DNA from: Seohaeicola sp024304985 | GTDB taxonomy: Bacteria > Pseudomonadota > Alphaproteobacteria > Rhodobacterales > Rhodobacteraceae | Direction of reading: 5' to 3' | NCBI RefSeq assembly: GCF_028802875.1 | Contig: NZ_JARAMP010000023.1 | Location: forward strand, 1 to 64,000 | Length of the DNA stretch: 64,000 nucleotides | Shown here: positions 54,276 to 62,026 of the stretch, piece after piece | How the letters are laid out: each line of letters begins with the position of its first letter | How positions within the stretch are numbered: the stretch's first letter is position 1 | Notes under the pieces: model-generated | Databases searched by the model: none | What the model was told of the DNA's origin: nothing | The model's input: only the letters and a program-made list of their open reading frames with translations | Program-made: the position numbers and the translations under genes

Positions 54276-55262
54276 TTACAGCATGGATGGCACGACCTGA
54301 TCCGGCGGGCGGTGCCCGTCGGCAAAGGTCTTGATGTTGATGATCACCTTTTCGCCCATCTCGGCGCGGCCTTCGCGCGTGGCCGATCCCATATGCGGCA
54401 GCAGCACCACATTGGGCAGCTCACGCAGGCGCGGGTTCACATCGGTGCCATGTTCATAGACGTCCAGACCGGCCCCGGCCAACTCACCCGCCGCCAGCAT
54501 CCGGGTCAGCGCGTTCTCGTCGATCACCTCGCCGCGCGAGGTGTTCACGATCACCGCATCGGGCTTCATCAGCTTCAGCCGCCGCGCGTTCATCAGGTGG
54601 AAGGTCGAGGGCGTATGCGGGCAGTTGATGCTGATCACATCCATCCGCGCGACCATCTGGTCAAGGCTCTCCCAATAGGTGGCCTCCAGCTTATCCTCGA
54701 TTTCGGGACGCAGGCGACGGCGGTTGTGGTAATGGATCTGCATGCCGAAGGCGCGGGCGCGGCGGGCCACGGCCTGCCCGATCCGGCCCATGCCCAGAAT
54801 GCCCAGACGCCGCCCGCCGATGCGCCCGCCCAACAGGGCCGTGGGGGACCAGCCGGTCCACTTGCCCTCGTTCATGATGGCAAGCCCTTCCGGCATCCGC
54901 CGGATCACCGCAAGCATCAGGGCCATGGTCATGTCCGCCGTATCGTCAGTCAGCACGCCGGGCGTGTTCGACACCAGAATCCCGCGCTGCCGCGCCGTTT
55001 CCACGTCGATGTGATCCACCCCTGCCCCGTAATTGGCGATCAGCCGCATCCGGGCCCCGGCCTGTGCAATCAGGCCTGCGTCGATCTCATCCGTCACGGT
55101 CGGCACCAGCACATCGGCCGAAGCCATCGCCTCGACCAGCTCGGCGCGGGTCATGGGCGTGTCGTCCTCACGCAGCTGCACATCGAACAGTTCCTTCATC
55201 CGTGTCTCGACCGCTTCGGGCAAGCGTCGCGTCACGACAACACTCAGACGTGCAGTTGGCAT
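54276..55262 (-). CDS. D-2-hydroxyacid dehydrogenase (glyoxylate/hydroxypyruvate reductase type)
   Basis: 328 aa. Rossmann motif L-G-I-L-G-M-G-R-I-G-Q-A, catalytic Arg in V-N-T-S-R-G-E-V-I, Glu after it, His in L-L-P-H-M-G-S-A. The N-terminal N-Y-G-A-G-V-D-H-I is typical of GyaR. NAD(P)H-dependent reduction of glyoxylate or hydroxypyruvate is the best guess. ATG 55262 follows GGGGAGGG. The divergent SH3 gene is 123 bases away. Confidence 0.9.
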   Translation of the reverse strand: MPTARLSVVVTRRLPEAVETRMKELFDVQLREDDTPMTRAELVEAMASADVLVPTVTDEIDAGLIAQAGARMRLIANYGAGVDHIDVETARQRGILVSNTPGVLTDDTADMTMALMLAVIRRMPEGLAIMNEGKWTGWSPTALLGGRIGGRRLGILGMGRIGQAVARRARAFGMQIHYHNRRRLRPEIEDKLEATYWESLDQMVARMDVISINCPHTPSTFHLMNARRLKLMKPDAVIVNTSRGEVIDENALTRMLAAGELAGAGLDVYEHGTDVNPRLRELPNVVLLPHMGSATREGRAEMGEKVIINIKTFADGHRPPDQVVPSML

Positions 55263-55385
55263 TCAGGCCCTCCCCTTCTTTCCAAATCAGCTGGCTGATG
55301 GCATGGTGGCGGATGAACCGGCGGGGCACAAGAACCCCAATCCAGATTTCACCCGGTCAGAGCGGATAGAAGGCAGGCAGACGCA

Positions 55386-55928
55386 ATGAAAAAGCTGAGT
55401 TTTCGGGCGGACCGCGGGTCTGTGCGGGCAAAACGGGCCGTGGCGGCGCTTCTGGCGGTGCTGGTGATGTCACCTCTCGCGCCACAGGCGCAGGCGGCGG
55501 ACAGGGGCAGCGTCACCAACCTGCCCTTGCCGCGCTACGTCTCGATCAAGTCGGGCGAGGTCAATGTGCGGCGCGGCCCCTCTCTGACGCACCGTGTCGA
55601 CTGGGTCTTCACCCGCGAGGATATGCCTGTCGAGATCACGGCGGAACACGGCCACTGGCGGCGCGTGCGCGACCGTGACGGTGCGGGGGGATGGGTGCAT
55701 TACTCGCTGCTCTCGGGAACGCGCACGGTGATCGTGGATCAGGACATGCTGGCCCTGCATAGCCGCCCCGACCCCGCAGCTCCTGCCAATGCGCATCTGG
55801 AGCAGGGCGTGGTGGCACGCCTGGACAATTGCACCCCCGACTGGTGCCGCCTCTCGGCCGGAGGCTATCGCGGCTGGGCCCCCAAGACCGCGCTTTGGGG
55901 CGTCAAACCCGACGAGGTCAGGGAGTGA
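55386..55928 (+). CDS. SH3-domain (bacterial SH3_4 type) exported protein
   Basis: 180 aa. A long signal (R-A-V-A-A-L-L-A-V-L) ends at A-Q-A-A-D. The first SH3 repeat spans about 55-110 (V-N-V-R-R-G-P-S-L-T-H-R) and a second half-repeat about 115-175. Two cysteines (C-T-P-D-W-C) may form a disulfide. Such proteins bind cell-wall peptides. ATG 55386 lies 7 bases after GAAGGCAGG. The tRNA-Gln gene follows at 56012. Confidence 0.8.
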   Translation: MKKLSFRADRGSVRAKRAVAALLAVLVMSPLAPQAQAADRGSVTNLPLPRYVSIKSGEVNVRRGPSLTHRVDWVFTREDMPVEITAEHGHWRRVRDRDGAGGWVHYSLLSGTRTVIVDQDMLALHSRPDPAAPANAHLEQGVVARLDNCTPDWCRLSAGGYRGWAPKTALWGVKPDEVRE

Positions 55929-56011
55929 TGACCAGAAACGCGAAACCTGTCGTTTTTTTCAAGAACGGGTCTTGAACCCGTATCAATGTCAGAGTAATCA
56001 GCCCCTCACGT

Positions 56012-56086
56012 TGGGGCGTGGCCAAGTGGTAAGGCATCGGTTTTTGGTACCGTGTACCGTAGGTTCGAATCCTACCGCCCCAGCCA
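56012..56086 (+). tRNA. tRNA-Gln (anticodon UUG)
   Basis: TGGGGCG/CGCCCCA acceptor (56012-56018, 56076-56082), D-arm, anticodon stem CGGT/ACCG with loop TTTTGGT (anticodon TTG), T-arm around GGTTCGAATCC, discriminator G and encoded CCA. An integrase gene starts 7 bases after CCA, so the tRNA 3' end is the likely attachment site of the island. No second copy of the T-arm/acceptor sequence was found in the window. Confidence 0.96.
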
Positions 56087-56092
56087 ACAAAC

Positions 56093-57862
56093 ATGAAAAA
56101 TTCAATACTTTCCAATAGGTTAGCCGATGTCAAAACGGCCAACCTGTCCCCGATGTGTCACACTGCTTCACAGCCTGCTTCACATCGTATGCGCGTCAGG
56201 CCGAGTCATTCCCGCCGAAGATGGGGTCTGCATCTCGTGCGCAGAAACGGAATCTTCCAGTTCCGCCGCCGCTGGCCAACCGCGCTGACCAAGCACGGCG
56301 CGCCTGCATTTCTGTCTGTCTCTCTACGAACCGATGTTCTCAGCGACGCGGTGAAACGGTCGGCCCTCCTGCTGACTCTCATCGAAGCAGGAGAGAGAGA
56401 CATGATTGCAGTTCTGTCAGACAACCCCGTCTGCGAGACCCGGACCAAAGCCTTGATTCAGGATCTGGTGCGCCGCGCAGTCGCACGGATGCTTGATCGG
56501 CAGGAAAGTGATGCGCTTGAGACAGATAGCGCCCACCATCTCGCGCAGATCGAGAGCAAGCGAGCCCGCATCATTGCGGCGCAACGCAACCGGGATTGGG
56601 CACTCTCGGAGCAACTGGCCGCAGACATCGCGCCGCAAAATGGCCTGTCGACCGAAGACATCATGCAGCCCGCCGTGGCCCGGCAGGTGCTGGCGGTCAT
56701 GCGGCAATTGCTGGATCTCGAAGATCGTGTGGAAAGCCAATTCGAAGATCCTCTTCATGCAGGGCGTGAGCTGCTGCAACATCACGGCATCGCCCCGTCC
56801 CGCGACGCGCTGACCGCTCCTCTGCTCTTGTCGGAAGCGATCGAGAAAGGCTGTGAAGAGGCGACTGACGAGGTTGAAAAGAAAATCCGGGTCGTTGGGA
56901 AGGTCGCACTCGCCTATTTCGGCGACATCTCCGTCGCCTCGCTGACCCTGGAAAAAAGTTTCGAGCTGCTCCATCTGCTCTGGATGCTCCCCAAAGGCTG
57001 GGGCAAATCCCACGGCCGCAATCGCTATGAGAAAACCGGTAATGTCTTCGACCCGGTTGGTGAAACGCAGCAAGCGGATGCGATTGACCGCGATCTGATT
57101 GCAGCGGTTCTGGCTGAAGAGACCATGTCAGTCCCGGACAAGCGCCGGAAACTCGTCAACGAGCTGACGCCCAGGCTCACCGACAATTATCTCGTCGTGC
57201 AGCGCGACATGTTCCAGCGCATCGTCAAAGCGGCGCTCGGTGCGAGGCGGGTCGGGCGTGATATTGATGATGAAGACCGGATCGTGCCCTCGCACCGTCA
57301 ACTGAAAAGTCGGTTAACGAAGTGGCATAAAGCGCAGAGAACGCCCTGCGGATTGCCGACACGGGTGTCACGCCCGAAGCGTCGCCGCTCCTGGTCCCTT
57401 GAAAATATTGCCCGCTTGATGATTTCGCCAATCTATGCCGGCACCTCCTCCCCAAAGCAGCGGTGGCGGAAAGCCTCAGCCAGCCGGCGGCTCATTCTGC
57501 GCGACTCCGTCTATTGGGTGCCCCTGTTCATGATCTGCATGGGTCTGCGACCCGAAGAAATATTGCAGCTCGGCGTGAAGGACGTGGTGCGCCGCGACGG
57601 GCTCATCTGCCTTATGATCGGTGAGGAAAGCGATGCGGTGCTGAAATCAGAGCAGTCCCGCCGGATCCTGCCTGTGCCACAGTTGCTGCTCGATCTCGGG
57701 TTTCGGGAATGGATCGTCGAGAAAATAGATCAGAAAGAAGTTTGGGCCTTCCCGGAAGTGCAGCCTGACAGCTCACATAAACGGCGGTCCCAGATTTTCG
57801 GTGACAGATTGCGATCAGTCTTGAAGAAACTGAACTTGGACAGCGAACATGCCCGTCGGTGA
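56093..57862 (+). pseudogene. Tyrosine-type site-specific integrase, C-terminally truncated
   Basis: 589 aa. The N-terminal R-R-N-G-I-F-Q-F-R-R-R-W-P block is the SAM-like start of alphaproteobacterial integrases. The catalytic domain begins with box I Arg in M-G-L-R-P-E-E-I-L-Q-L and the following K-S-E-Q-S-R-R-I-L-P. The protein ends K-L-N-L-D-S-E-H-A-R-R with no HxxR box and no nucleophile Tyr; the other two frames after 57840 do not restore them. It should therefore be inactive. ATG 56093 or 56189 could be the start. Right after tRNA-Gln, typical of an integrated element whose right part was lost. Confidence 0.75.
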
Positions 57863-57937
57863 ACGGAGATGACCCAGGGTCGCCATGAGGATTACGGTTC
57901 ACTCAACCGGGGTTGTCTTTGACACAATAGGAAATGT

Positions 57938-57964
57938 TCCCCGGACCGGAAGTCGGCCCGGGGA
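57938..57964 (-). terminator. Stem-loop after the hypothetical pair
   Basis: TCCCCGG (57938-57944) and CCGGGGA (57958-57964) with inner CCG/CGG pairing and one mismatch. It lies 12 bases after the minus-strand stop at 57976. Read on the minus strand it is followed by AACATTTCC, only a weak T-run. Confidence 0.4.
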
Positions 57965-57975
57965 GATCACCGATC

Positions 57976-58395
57976 TCAGCGTCTGGGAATGAGCCTTTCG
58001 AGCTGCTCCTTCTGCGCGACCACGACACCCAGAACATGGCGTATCAGTTTTGCACGGCAGGAGTTGCAGAGCGGCGCATGATCAATCACGTCGAACATGA
58101 TCCGTTTTGCGGCGAGATATCCCCCGCGATCCGCCACATCGAGTTGGGAACGGTGTCGATAGCCAAATGGCACCGTCGCCCGGCTGAAGGCTGCGTTCGC
58201 GTGCGCGATCACAACCAAGGCTTCGCAAGTTGCTTGCAACTGCGACAGGGTCCATGCCCCTTCCTCCTCATTGTCCACCGAGTCGGCCCAAGCGGCGAGC
58301 CGATCCTTGATCGCCTGCGGTCCATTGCACATGGTGACGAGAAACCGCAGGTCAGGGAGAAATGAAAACGACGGGGTGGTGAATTGGTATGTCAT
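57976..58395 (-). CDS. Hypothetical protein of the tRNA-Gln island
   Basis: 139 aa, not recognised. Mixed helical composition; a C-N-S-C pair (residues about 114-117) near the end and a hydrophobic L-I-R-H-V-L-G-V-V-V-A stretch. The strong site GGAGGTGTCAGC before ATG 58395 supports it over the open frame on the other strand. Second gene of a two-gene operon with 58480-58884. No family called. Confidence 0.6.
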   Translation of the reverse strand: MTYQFTTPSFSFLPDLRFLVTMCNGPQAIKDRLAAWADSVDNEEEGAWTLSQLQATCEALVVIAHANAAFSRATVPFGYRHRSQLDVADRGGYLAAKRIMFDVIDHAPLCNSCRAKLIRHVLGVVVAQKEQLERLIPRR

Positions 58396-58479
58396 GCTGA
58401 CACCTCCAAAATGAGACCGGGGGATTCCGGCCTCGTCAAGCGCCGCAGGTCCTCCTGAGCTGCGGCGGGTTTGAAGGGG

Positions 58480-58884
58480 TCAGGTCGTGACCAGATCGTG
58501 CTTGCCGGCTGACTTCTGCGCGCATGCTTCGTGCAAAGCGGCGCGCAAGCCGTCAGTCAGCAGACAGATGTCCGCGACGGCCGGGTCGCAGGGATCGATT
58601 GCGGCAAAGAACCCGCATTCGTCGTTCATCTCGTCGTGAACATTCTCGAGCGAGAGAATGGATAGCAGCTCCTTCAGAGCGCGCATCGTGCGCGCCGTGG
58701 GTTGAATGCTGTTCTGCAGGCCTTCCAGGATGATCGTAACGATGCGGCGGCCTTTCGCACCAGCCAGGAGGCTGGCAGCATTGGTAAGTGCATCGACATT
58801 ATCGTCGACAAAGCGGCGCAGGCCGATGAAGTGATCACTGGGCAGCACCGGGGTGCTGTTCTTGAAACCGTCGCGGACAAACAT
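58480..58884 (-). CDS. Hypothetical protein of the tRNA-Gln island
   Basis: 134 aa, not recognised. Predicted mostly helical; an acidic-rich centre (N-V-H-D-E-M-N-D-E-C-G) and no signal peptide. AAGGAGACTCCC before ATG 58884 is an excellent ribosome site. It is divergent from the restriction fragment across 303 bases that hold a very long hairpin, so that hairpin lies in its promoter or leader region. Confidence 0.6.
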   Translation of the reverse strand: MFVRDGFKNSTPVLPSDHFIGLRRFVDDNVDALTNAASLLAGAKGRRIVTIILEGLQNSIQPTARTMRALKELLSILSLENVHDEMNDECGFFAAIDPCDPAVADICLLTDGLRAALHEACAQKSAGKHDLVTT

Positions 58885-59187
58885 GGGAGTCTCCTTCTCG
58901 CGTGGGTCCCACCGATCCTGGTGGGGTCAAGCTTCTCTCCCTTGTCTGTCTGTCTTTCTGCCTTTCCCGCCCTTTGCGCCGCCCGGGTCTCGCTCCGAGG
59001 ACCCGGGCTGCGCAAACGGCGGGAAAATTCCATTCGGCCTCTCCAACCTCTTTATTCTTCAATACATTGCCCTGCACTCATACGGGCTACCCCCTTGTTA
59101 CTTTCATCCTTCTTGGCTCAATTGGGCTGCAATTTACCGGTCGCCAGCCCGCCGCTTCGCCGTTAAGTTGCTTGAAAACCTGTTGGG
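58885..59187. other. 303-bp gene-free region around a long hairpin
   Basis: Pyrimidine-rich tract (CTTGTCTGTCTGTCTTTCTG, 58941-58960), then the hairpin listed separately, then an AT-richer stretch to 59187. Promoters for the two flanking genes must lie here; no box could be fixed. Confidence 0.5.
58963..59026. repeat. 64-nt near-perfect hairpin
   Basis: Three matching blocks on each side: TTTCCCGCC (58963-58971)/GGCGGGAAA (59018-59026), TTTGCGC (58973-58979)/GCGCAAA (59010-59016), GCCCGGGTC (58981-58989)/GACCCGGGC (59000-59008). About 25 paired bases, two small mismatches and a 10-nt apical loop. Far stronger than a terminator needs, and with no T-run. It could be a transfer origin, an element end or a replication-related stem. 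Confidence 0.75.
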
Positions 59188-59487
59188 GTGATGATGACTG
59201 CCATTGACCGTATTCTGAATTTCTATCGCGATGCTGCTGTCACCGAGCGCGAGAAAGGCACCTATTTCGAGCGTCTCGGCCTGGCCTTTTTCCGGCATGA
59301 TCCCGTGCAGGCCGAAGAATATGAGGCTGTCTGGACTTGGTCCGATTGGGCCAAAGAGAACGGTTGGGACGGCCGTGATGTTGGGATCGACCTGGTCGCC
59401 AAGCTTCGGAATGAAGACGAGGGAATAGAGACGTGCCTGACCTATGCCAGCACACTCGACGATGCGCAGAGTTGTGGGAATTGGTAG
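59188..59487 (+). pseudogene. N-terminal fragment of a restriction/helicase-type gene
   Basis: 99 aa. F-Y-R-D-A-A-V-T-E-R-E-K-G-T-Y-F-E-R-L and D-V-G-I-D-L-V-A-K-L-R resemble the Mrr-like nuclease start of type ISP/LlaGI-like restriction-helicase proteins, which usually exceed 1,500 aa. Homology ends at about residue 75 and the rest (T-C-L-T-Y-A-S-T-L) is unrelated. So the gene was cut by a rearrangement near 59415. Not functional. Sited between the hairpin and the glucan cluster. Confidence 0.6.
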
Positions 59488-59720
59488 GCTAACCAGCTTT
59501 GTCGGTCATGGCGCGGAAGGGCGGAAAGCGGCCTTTCTCTGGGCGCATGGCAGAAGCCACCGTGATTGGTCAAAGCGGACGTTGATCAGTAGCCAAATCT
59601 TCAAACCGCGATATGAAAGGGCCTTCTGCGTTCTCTTGCACGAATTCTGACATGCCGTCGTTGCCCTGATCACCGCGATTTGCGGTGCATACCGAGATAC
59701 ACGTGGCTATAGATGCAACA
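59488..59720. other. Region between restriction fragment and glucanase gene
   Basis: 233 bp without a convincing gene, lower GC than the left part of the window. Probably holds the junction of the rearrangement and the promoter of the glucan cluster. No repeat was recognised here. Confidence 0.4.
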
Positions 59721-60746
59721 ATGCTTACCCGTCGAAAAATCCTGACAAGCCTTCCCCTTGCCGCAGTCTTTGCCATGGACTGGCGCCAAGTGCGAGCCCT
59801 TGAGCCAGTCTGGCATAGTTGGCGCAACACATATCTGCAGAACGGCCGTGTGATTGACCCTCAGCAAAGCCGGATCACTCATTCTGAAGGGCAAGGGTAT
59901 GGATTGTTATTAGCGCAGGCCTTTGGCGACCGGAGCAGCTTCAAGGAGATCGAGGACTGGACCGAAACCAACCTTGCCTTGCGCGACGACAACCTGATGG
60001 CTTGGGCCTATCGGCCACATGTCAGCGGGGCCAGTCTTGATCGGCAAACGGCTACCGATGGCGATCTATTCCGGGCCTGGGCCCTTTTGCGTGCAGAACG
60101 CGACTCGGGATGGGCCGGATACGGGGAGAAGGCAATTGCGATTGCTCGGGACATTGCCACGTATTGCCTTGTCACTGATCCAAGGGCCCCTCTGGAGTAT
60201 CTCTTGGCACCCGGGGCTGAATCGCGGCGCGGGCCGGACAGGGTGTTGATCAATCCCTCTTACATCATGCCACGGGCCCTGAGGGAACTGGGCGTGGCAG
60301 CAGCGGATCCCCGTCTGATCCGCGCGGCAGATCATGGTGAAACAGTCTTGTCGGAACTGGCCGCGACAGGTCTTTTGCCGAACTGGATCGACGTCACCGT
60401 TTCAGGGTTTGTAGACCCGCGAGAGCATGAGGTCATCTGGGGATATGACGCGTTGCGGATCCCCCTCTACCTTACTTGGTCAGGACGTCGTGATCATGCA
60501 GCCGTCGCCTTGGGCCTTTCCCTTCTCACTGAGAATACGGAGGAGGCGCACCTTGCTGTTGAAGTCACCGTTTCTGGCGACGTGCGCACACAAAGCAACC
60601 TTCCGGGCTATTTTGCGATTGTGGATGTTGCCGCGTGCCGCAAACTGCACTCCTCGGAACGCATCGGCCAACCACCGTTCTACTATCCAGATACCCTGGC
60701 GCTTCTATCGGACGTGGCTACTCGTGAATCCGGCTGCTCCCTTTAA
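59721..60746 (+). CDS. GH8 glucanase of the exopolysaccharide cluster (BcsZ-like)
   Basis: 341 aa. A twin-arginine-like signal (T-R-R-K-I-L-T-S-L) leads to the periplasm. GH8 active site: Glu56 in S-E-G-Q-G-Y-G is the acid, and A-T-D-G-D-L-F (Asp113/Asp115) is the base region. It cuts beta-1,4-glucan, trimming the nascent polymer as BcsZ does. A GTG at 59685 is in frame, but ATG 59721 begins the signal peptide. The membrane-fusion gene follows after 106 bases. Confidence 0.85.
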   Translation: MLTRRKILTSLPLAAVFAMDWRQVRALEPVWHSWRNTYLQNGRVIDPQQSRITHSEGQGYGLLLAQAFGDRSSFKEIEDWTETNLALRDDNLMAWAYRPHVSGASLDRQTATDGDLFRAWALLRAERDSGWAGYGEKAIAIARDIATYCLVTDPRAPLEYLLAPGAESRRGPDRVLINPSYIMPRALRELGVAAADPRLIRAADHGETVLSELAATGLLPNWIDVTVSGFVDPREHEVIWGYDALRIPLYLTWSGRRDHAAVALGLSLLTENTEEAHLAVEVTVSGDVRTQSNLPGYFAIVDVAACRKLHSSERIGQPPFYYPDTLALLSDVATRESGCSL

Positions 60747-60852
60747 GTGAACTTTGGCAAGAAAACCTCTTCCGTCGGTTGAGAATGTCAGTTTTTGCCA
60801 TCATTCTGCCAATCATATCCATTTTGATAGTCGGACGGACGATAGGTAATAC

Positions 60853-62025
60853 ATGCGCTATACAAGACTGTTCATCGGCCTTCTGGCTGTGGTTTTTGCA
60901 CTCTGGATCATCGTCGGAGAGCAAATGTCCGGGGCAAGCGCAGATGCTGTGGTCAATGCACCCGTAGTAACGATGCGCGCGCCGGTCGCCGGCAACCTAC
61001 GCATCCAACCCAGACAACTTGGATCAACGGTTGCGAGAGGTGAAGCGATCGCCAGCATCCAGGACCCGTTGGTTGATCGTGTCCGGCTGGATGACCTGCT
61101 GATGGAATTGCGCCTCGCCGAGGCAGCGCATGGCCAGCTTACGGCGGTGCTGCAAGAGACAGAGTCGATCCGTGAGCAACTTTTGGCGCGTGGATCGGTT
61201 TTCCGTGAACAACGGCTTGCAGAATTGCGGACGCGTCTGGACCATGCAGAACAGCGTCTGGCTATCATCGAGGCGGCGGAAAGCGAGGCCGATCTTGATC
61301 CGCAAACTTTGGATGAACTGGCAGATGATAGCGAACGACTGCCCGCAGAGCCGCGCAGTCTGGCGCTTTTGTTGGATCATGCGCGCGAACGCGTCGCCCT
61401 TCTCGGCATTGCACTGAAAGCGGCCGAACAAGGAGTTTATCTGGGAGACGGTTACAACGATGCGCCGAACGCTGAGCAGCGCGCGGTCGAGCTTGCCTCC
61501 GAGGTTGCCTCGCTGACGACACTGCTGGCAGAAGCCGAAGCGCGCCGCGATGCAATTCAGGAACGCATCAACCGCGAGAGGCTGCGCGTAAACGCCTTTG
61601 CTGGCGGCGAGATCCTTTCGCCTGTGAACGGGTTTTTCTGGGAGATTCTTGAGGCGGATCAGGTCGCTGTCCAGCGTGGAGATCCACTTGTCCGGCTTGT
61701 GGATTGCGAGGCGACCATAGTCACCCTGTCGGTCACCGAGCGCGTATTCACCCGCCTGACGGTGGGTCAGTCGGCCAGTTTCCGCCTTGGTGGCAGTTCG
61801 ACGGTCTATGACGGCACGGTCAACCGGCTTGCCGGCAGTGGCGCCGAGACGATCTATCGCAACCTTGCCGTAGCCCCCAGCCAGCGACATCTGGAGCGGT
61901 TCGACGTGACGCTGCAGGTGCCAGGCCTCCGTCAGGGTTCCGGCGGTGCCTGTTTGATTGGCCGCACCGGACGTGCCTTCTTCGAGACTCGGCCTCTGGA
62001 CTGGCTGCGCGATCTGTTCGGCTGA
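60853..62025 (+). CDS. Membrane-fusion (HlyD-like) protein of the glucan cluster, BgsB-like
   Basis: 390 aa. One N-terminal membrane helix (F-I-G-L-L-A-V-V-F-A-L), a lipoyl half (R-A-P-V-A-G-N-L), two long coiled coils (about residues 80-150 and 190-245) and the second lipoyl half (I-L-S-P-V-N-G-F-F), then a beta-barrel. It would bridge the inner-membrane synthase and the outer membrane. ATG 60853 follows GATAGGT. Its stop is 1 base before the synthase ATG, so both are translated together, as in bgsBA of Sinorhizobium. Confidence 0.82.
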   Translation: MRYTRLFIGLLAVVFALWIIVGEQMSGASADAVVNAPVVTMRAPVAGNLRIQPRQLGSTVARGEAIASIQDPLVDRVRLDDLLMELRLAEAAHGQLTAVLQETESIREQLLARGSVFREQRLAELRTRLDHAEQRLAIIEAAESEADLDPQTLDELADDSERLPAEPRSLALLLDHARERVALLGIALKAAEQGVYLGDGYNDAPNAEQRAVELASEVASLTTLLAEAEARRDAIQERINRERLRVNAFAGGEILSPVNGFFWEILEADQVAVQRGDPLVRLVDCEATIVTLSVTERVFTRLTVGQSASFRLGGSSTVYDGTVNRLAGSGAETIYRNLAVAPSQRHLERFDVTLQVPGLRQGSGGACLIGRTGRAFFETRPLDWLRDLFG

Positions 62026-62026
62026 C

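Noticed and set aside
57934..58365. Plus-strand open frame opposite the hypothetical gene at 57976
   Set aside because: No ribosome site; the minus-strand gene has GGAGGTG and a better composition.
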